Shown here one piece after another: positions 57,839 through 64,000 of a DNA stretch of 64,000 bases; the stretch's first letter is position 1, and the number at the start of each line of letters is the position of its first letter. A model generated the notes under the pieces. That model did not search any database and was not told the origin of the DNA. It worked only from the letters and a program-made list of their open reading frames with translations. This DNA comes from Prunus persica (taxonomy: Eukaryota > Streptophyta > Magnoliopsida > Rosales > Rosaceae), in assembly GCF_000346465.2 (NCBI RefSeq), contig NC_034009.1:28989664-29053663 (forward strand). Direction: 5' to 3'. Both the position numbers and the translations under genes were made by a program.

Positions 57839-58189
57839 TGTTAATGTGCAAAATGGTAAACTAATTTAGTATGTCATTGCTGGTTTAGTGTTATACTTAG
57901 CTCATAGGCTAAGTTGTCTATAATAGTCAAACGGTTTGTTAAGTCTCATAAGACTTGACTGGACAGGTGTCATAATCTTACTAATAGTGTAGTTGGATGA
58001 TTGAGATTGAAGCTAGGATTTGTCTAGCTCTCTCTCTCTCTCTTCTAACAGTAATATGAGCTGTGAGTGAAACAGCTCGACATACCCCAACAAAACACAA
58101 AAGTTTTACATAGCATTTTTATTCCCTTCACTCTCTTCTTCAATATACTCATTCCTCCATTTTTATCAGAAGCTTCTTAAACATTAACA
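57839..58189 (+). repeat. 5' LTR of copia 2
   Basis: It is 351 bp, TGTTAATG...CATTAACA, with a CT microsatellite near 58027-58045. Confidence 0.93.
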
Positions 58190-58309
58190 TGACCTCAGAG
58201 CCAGGTTGGGTTTGAATTTCTAGGCGTTGTGACTGTGAGGTTGGGTTCGAATCTGTGGGCAAAAGCTCGTTGCGTGATTCTTGAGCTCAAATCAGTAATC
58301 TAGACTAAC

Positions 58310-61300
58310 ATGTCTGGATATGGAGGAGGAGAACTCAGGGCACCCATTTTTAATGGTGAAAATTTCGATTTCTGGCAAATCAAAATGAAAACCATCTTCC
58401 GTTCGCACGAGCTGTGGGATCTTGTGAAGAATGGGTACAAAACTCCAACGAAGGAGGCGAAGGAGCTCACGGAGGCAGAGAGGAAGCTGATGCATGAGAA
58501 CTTGGTGAAGGACGCTAGAGCTCTGGGTATCATCCAAGGGGCTGTATCAGATCAAATTTTTCCACGAATTGCAACTCAGGAATCTGCAAAGGCTGCGTGG
58601 GATATTCTGAAACAAGAATTTGTGGGTGATAAGCAGGTAAGATCCGTGAAACTTCAGGGTCTTAGGGGTGATTTTGAATATACTCGGATGAGTGATAATG
58701 AATCTTTGTTTGGATATATTGCTAAGTTGTTTGATCTGATCAACCAAATGAAGAGCTATGCTGAGGATCTGAGCAATCAACGAATTGTTCAGAAACTACT
58801 TATTAGTCTACCTAAGTCCTATGATAGTATTGCAGCTGTGATAGAGAATACGAAAGATTTAGACACTATTGATGCTCAGAATGTTGTTGCTATTTTAAAA
58901 GGATATGAGCAAAGGCTTGATAGGCATGGTGACAATAGTGCAAAGAAGGCTTTTGCTAGCTTCAACGTTGGATCAAAGGCAGTACGGTCTAATGATCACA
59001 CCAATAAGTCTCAGAACAATGCCAAACCACACGGGCAGTGGTGGGGCAACAAAGGTGATGGAGGTAATAAGTCTAATTCCTCTGTGAAAAATGAGACAGA
59101 CAACACTGGAAATAAATGCAAATTCTGTGATAAATTGCACTATGGAGAGTGTTAGTTTAAGAACAAGGTCAAGTGTCACAAGTGTAACAAAATTGGGCAT
59201 ATTGCAAAATATTGTCATACAAACAAGGCTATGCAGCAGGTGAACTTTGCTAATCAGGTTAAAGAAACCGGAAACTTATTATTTGCTAATCATTCTGGAG
59301 AAGTAAAGAAGATGAGTGATGAATGGTATATAGATAGTGGATGTAGCAATCATATAACATCCAGGGAAGACTTGCTTGTAGACATTGTCAGAGAAGTGAA
59401 AGCAAAGGTTCAAGTAGGCAATGGAGTTTTGGTTGAAGTGGCAGGAAAAGGGACATTGATCATTGAAACAATGAAGGGTAAGAGGTATATAAAGGAGGTT
59501 ATGCTTGTACCTAGTCTAGCTGAAAATTTGCTAAGTGTAGGACAGATGACAGAGCATGGGTTCTTGTATTTGGAGATCACAAGGTTGACATCTTTGATGA
59601 TAGTTCCTTAAGTAACATGGTGGTAAGTGTAAAGCAAAAGGGGAAGAGGTGTTTTCCTTTAACTTTCAACACAATCAAGGAGGTTGCCTTGAAAACAAAT
59701 GTGCAAGAATGCTCCAAGATATGGCACAAGAGGTTTGGGCACTTAAACTTTCGAAGCCTCAAGCTGCTGCAGAGCCAAGCAATGGTATTGGGGCTGCTTG
59801 AAATCCAAAATGGTGAAGTGTTGTGCCACGGTTGTGTATTGGGGAAGGGTCATAGGGAGCCATTTCCTAAGGAATCAAAGTGGAGAGCCAAGGAGCCATT
59901 AGAACTGATTCATTCAGACTTGTGTGGTCCAATGCAAACAGCAAGCCTAGGTGGAAATAAATATTTTATCACATTCATAGATGATTTTTCAAGGATGTGC
60001 TGGGTTTATTTTCTAAGAAACAAGTCCGAGACATTCCATGTGTTCAAGAAATTCAAAGTAATGGTGGAGCTTCAATTCGGATACCATGTGAAGAGGTTGA
60101 GGATTGATCGGGGAGGAGAATACATCTCAGCTGATTTTCTTCAGTTTTGTGAAAATCTGGGAATAGAAAGGTAGCTCATAGTAGCTTATTCTCCATAGAA
60201 AAAATGGCGTTGCGGAGAGGAAAAACAAACCATTGTAGAAATGGCAAAGTGCATGATTCATGACAAGGAGCTTCCCTACACGCTTTGGTATGAGGCAGTG
60301 AATACCTCTGTGTATTTACTTAATAGAAGTCTAACCCGAGCTTTGGAGAATACTACACCTTTTGAGAAGTTTAGTGGGAGAAAGCCTGAAGTTAAACATC
60401 TCAAGGTATTTGGCTCGTTGTGTTACTCACTTATTCCTGGAAAGTTAAGGCATAAGCTAGAAGCAACAAGTGCCATAGGAGTTTTTTATTGGTTATGGTA
60501 CATGTGAGAAGGGATACAGAATATTGAATCATGCAACTCAGAAGGTTTTGCTTTCAAGGGATATGGTTTCTGATGAGCATGGCAAATGGGACTGGGAGCA
60601 ACACAAAGTGAAAGAAATTTGCATTCCACTTCCTGCGGATGAACTGTCAGATATAAGAACAACTGAATCAGAAGAAGAACCTACTTTCCAAGAACCTAAA
60701 ACAGAAGAAGAACCTGCAGATGATCCCTCAGTTGATGACACACCTTTGAGGTACAGAAATCTGAGTGAGATTTATGCAAGTTGCCATTCATGCATAGTGG
60801 AGCCTGAGAACTTTGATGAAGCTGCACAGGATGAAGCTTGGAAGACGGCAATGGAAAATGAGATAAACATGATTGAGAAGAATCAGACGTGGGAATTGGT
60901 AAATAGACCTTTCAACAAACCTATAATTGGAGTAAAATGGGTGTACAAGACTAAGTTGAACTTGGATGGTTCGGTTCAAAAGCATAAAGCTAGACTAGTT
61001 GCAAAGGGCTATGCACAAAAGCCCGGAATAGATTATAATGAAACCTTTGCACCAGTGGCAAGGTTGGATACTATACGAACTCTCATTGCCTTGGCTGCAA
61101 AGAATAGTTGGAAAATGTATCAATTAGATTTGAAATCAGCTTTTCTGAATGGAGTGCTTCAAGATGAGGTGTATGTAGAGCAGCCTGATGGTTTTATTGT
61201 GCAAGGAGAAGAGGATAAACTGTATAAATTGCACCAAGCCTTGTATGGCTTGAAACAGGCTCCTAGAGCCTGATATGGAGAAACGGACTCTTATCTCATG

Positions 61301-62269
61301 CCATGTGGTTTTAAAAGGAGCACAAGTGAGGCAACATTATATGTTAAAGGCAGGGGAACCTCGGATCTGGTCATAGTATCTATCTATGTGGATGATATAG
61401 TTTATACAGGGAATTCTCAAGAGCTAATGCAAGATTTCAATACTGATATGATGCAAAGGTGTGAGATGATAGATTTGGGTTTGCTACATCACTTTCTAGG
61501 AATGGGAATTATCCAAAGTGAAGACTACATTTTCATACACCAGAAGAAATATGCTTCCACACTTTTGAAAAGGTTTGGTCTGCAGGATTGTAAACCGGTT
61601 GGTATTCCTCTTGAAACCAGCTAATAAATTTAAGAGAGATGATGAAAGTGGAGCTTCAAATGAAGCTGAATACAGAAAACTAGTGGGAAGTCTACTCTAC
61701 CTCACTGCAACAAGACCGGATATAATGTATGCTGCTTGTCTGTTGGCTAGATTTACGCATTCCCCCACAAATAAACATTATGGAACTGCCAAGAGGGTAC
61801 TAAGGTATGTTCAGGGTACACTTGACTTTGGTTTGGAATATAAGAAAAGAGAAGGATCGATTTTGGTAGGCTTCTGTGACAGAAACTGGTCTGGATCAGA
61901 AGATGATATGAAGAGTACATCGGGATATGCTTTTACATTCGGTAGTAGAGTATTCTCTTGGGCATCTGTGAAATGCAGACTGTGGCAACACCCCTAAACT
62001 GTGATAACACCTCAGCCATTGCTATCACCAAGAATCCGATCTTTCATCAGAAAACCAAACACATAAACTGGAGGTATCACTACATCAAAGAAGCTCTACA
62101 ACAGGGTGTAATCAACTTGATTTATTGTCCTACAAAGGAGCAAGTAGCTGACATCTTCACTAAGGCTTTGGCAAGAGAACAATTCTCTTATCTCAAAGAA
62201 TTGCTTGGGGTGAAATCAGTTCACAATTTGAAGGGGAGTGTTAATGTGCAAAATGGTAAACTGATTTAG
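58310..62269 (+). pseudogene. Copia 2 gag-pol, disabled
   Basis: Gag starts at 58310, ends its open frame at a TAG (59153) where the family has Trp, and continues with the knuckle CHKCNKIGHIAKYC (near 59175). Protease WYIDSGCSNH (near 59325) is followed by integrase with WHKRFGHL, HSDLCGP and RIDRGGEY, then RT with YVDDIVYTG (near 61390). Stops at 60172, near 60196 and 61271, frameshifts near 59570, 60485 and 61600, and a deletion in RNase H disable it. At 61970 the reading jumps from FSWASVK to a position about 40 residues later, losing the STAEAEY catalytic block. The last codons run into the 3' LTR. Confidence 0.92.
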
Positions 62270-62595
62270 TATGTAATTGCTCGTTTAGTGTTATACTTAG
62301 CTCACAGGCTAAGCTGTCTATAATAGTCAAACGGTTTGTTAAGTCTCATAGGACTTAACTGGACAGGTGTCATAATCTTACTAATAGTGTAGTTGGATGG
62401 TTGAGATTCAAGCTAGGATTTGTCTAGCTCTCTCTATCTCTCTCTCTCTTCTAACAGTAATATGAGTTGTGAGTGAAACAGCTCGACATACTCCAGCAAA
62501 ATACAAACGTTTTACAGAGCATTTTTATTCCCTTCACTTTCTTCTTCAATATACTCAGTCCTCCATTTTTATTAGAAGCTTCTTAAACATTAACA
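62239..62595 (+). repeat. 3' LTR of copia 2
   Basis: It is 357 bp, matching the 5' LTR with scattered substitutions and a longer CT repeat. Confidence 0.93.
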
Positions 62596-63165
62596 AAAGC
62601 CAACCGAGAGGCATATTGGCAAATTACTGGTAAAAGGATTGTCGTTATAAAAAATAAAAACAAAAACTGTAGAATGTATGTCAATGGATTTTTATTCGAA
62701 TTCGATGTAATAAATAGGAGATGGATTGGACTTCTCAATCCGATAATCCAATTACAATCTGAATCCGATAATCTGATTATAAATGGATCCGGATATGGAT
62801 TATAGTTAATCTGATTCGATAATAATATGATCCGACTTAGTATGAAGTATTTAGTTTTTATATGCTTTATATTAATATTTTATATGTAGAAATGAGTAAT
62901 TTTAGTTTTATATGCACTAAGAATACACTTAAACTAATTTTTATGATAAAATATTAAAATTTGATATAAAAACTAGTGTTTGGGTCATTTTGTTGAGAGC
63001 TATAATGCGCTTGTTGGACTATTGGGAAGTGGATCGGGCTCTCTTGCGCCTATGTCTCAATTTGTAGCACCATGCCCCAAAATATCCTAAAATAGTTGAA
63101 GCCTTAGGGAGTGCTTTGATCTTCTTCAATGGCTCTTTTGTACATTGCAAGTTTTTATGAGAAGG
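62596..63165. other. Intergenic / decayed repeat DNA
   Basis: The first bases continue the element interrupted by copia 2. A segment at 62700-62830 with repeated ATCCGATAATC-like words may be a hAT-like MITE remnant. No gene is supported. Confidence 0.35.
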
Positions 63166-64000
63166 TGTTGAGGCCCAAAAAATTCAGGGTTGGGCCCAAA
63201 TGAATTCTCGGCCCGACGCAATTCCTTATTAAGAAAAGACCCGATTTGGAGCACGCGAAAGTTCGTCATTCACGCTTTCACGAGCCACGACCACGTGCTA
63301 TGCCAAATAAATATGCAATTTATCACGCTAAGAATTAAAATGATCCTATAAAAGGCACTAGCTCTACAAGCCCATGCTAATTATTCCGTCAAGCATTATG
63401 TCTCTTTTCAAAGACGATAAAATTCAAGCAAGCCAATCGACATGCCATGCTAAGCAGGAAATCATTATTTCACACCTAGCCATGCTACAAACTTAAGTGG
63501 GCCCAAGCCACGCAAATGCCTGGGGCTTGCTTGAGTGAGTTGTGGTATGGATGGTAACGAGCTTTCATGAGGCCCATTGATGAGCCGAGAAATTGAAGTT
63601 TTGGGCTACTTGGGAGCCCCAAAACTCAAGCCTATTTCTTGAGCCCAAATATATGGGTAAGCATAAAGGAGAGAAAAAAGCCCAATACTCTAGAAGAGAT
63701 AGCCCAATACTTCAGGAAAAATTAGCTCATCATTTCAATAAAAATGGTCCATCACTTAGGAGGTTGGCCCATTCCCTTAATATCCTAACCCACCACCTTA
63801 GGAAGGCCTAAATTGCCCAAGTGGCTTAGAAAATATCCAAAAAATCTCCAACACATGGTTTGAAATGAAACCACGATAAAAAACCAGGAGATGTTTGTAC
63901 ATTCAGGTTGCTGGGAGACTCCAGCACATGGCCAAAGACAAACCGAATGCAAGCCATCAGCAAAACCAAAGGAAATTCGTACGTGTATGAGGAATACCCA
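63166..64000 (+). repeat. Possible LTR start of another retrotransposon (runs off window)
   Basis: The text TGTTGAGGCCC at 63166 and a TATA-type box (CCTATAAAAGG, about 63344-63354) some 180 bp downstream look like the beginning and promoter of an LTR. There is no coding sequence. The right end lies outside the window, so this remains tentative. Confidence 0.3.

Larger units (their letters stand above)
57839..62595 (+). mobile_element. Ty1/copia retrotransposon 2 (older)
   Basis: LTRs are 57839-58189 and 62239-62595, with near-matching flanks GAAGC and AAAGC. The LTRs differ at roughly twenty positions plus a CT-repeat length change, so this copy is much older than copia 1. A primer-site-like TGACCTCAGAGCC follows the left LTR. 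Its gag and pol belong to the same broad family as copia 1, but the LTRs are unrelated. Confidence 0.93.

Overview
The window reads as a piece of a plant nuclear chromosome. It is AT-rich, genes have introns, and most of it is nested plant transposons: Ty3/gypsy, Ty1/copia, a Cassandra-type TRIM, an L1-type LINE, Helitrons, hAT and Tourist-like MITEs, and an endogenous plant pararetrovirus relic. The host genes resemble CYP749-type cytochrome P450s, which occur as tandem families in woody eudicots. I infer a eudicot, perhaps Rosaceae, but no single feature proves the family.

Host genes. Three paralogous P450 genes lie on the minus strand. Copy 1 (1-1240) is cut by the left window edge after four exons. 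Copy 2 (17596-19849) and copy 3 (48630-53253) each have five exons of the same lengths (286, 224, 233, 379 and 429 bp), giving 516 codons with all P450 hallmark motifs intact. Their 5' flanks are also paralogous (about 1.3-3.6 kb, 19.9-22.4 kb and 53.3-54.3 kb), so the duplicated unit was gene plus upstream DNA. Later insertions differ between copies, and several can be proved by comparison with the empty site in a sister copy.

Layout. 1-1.4 kb: P450 copy 1. 1.4-5.1 kb: its upstream flank with a SINE-like repeat and four inverted-repeat elements. 5.1-7.9 kb: a Helitron carrying exon-like captured sequence. 8.3-8.9 kb: a hAT-like MITE. About 9-17 kb: a broken LINE, itself hit by a 1.26-kb hAT element and a probable solo LTR. 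17.6-19.9 kb: P450 copy 2 with a 250-bp MITE in intron 3. 20.7-21.0 kb: a short sister of the Helitron. 22.4-36.6 kb: a complete but inactivated 14.2-kb Ty3/gypsy element of the dual-RNase-H (Tat) type on the minus strand. It carries an antisense, intron-containing plant-mobile-domain gene and a four-copy 100-bp tandem repeat. 37.3-41.8 kb: a truncated endogenous caulimovirid. 42.05-47.7 kb: a hAT element whose target-site duplication was later split by a very young copia element. 48.6-53.3 kb: P450 copy 3, with introns swollen by insertions including a DnaJ gene fragment. 54.4-63.1 kb: a decayed retroelement-like region containing a complete Cassandra TRIM with 5S rDNA-like LTRs and a second, older copia element. 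From 63.2 kb: probably the start of another LTR.

Working picture. Only the P450s look like functional host genes. All autonomous elements carry disabling stops, frameshifts or deletions; most stops fit C-to-T or G-to-A change, as expected for methylated, silenced repeats. The least ordinary cargo is the antisense plant-mobile-domain gene next to short tandem repeats inside the Tat element, and the Helitron that seems to have captured a small spliced gene.
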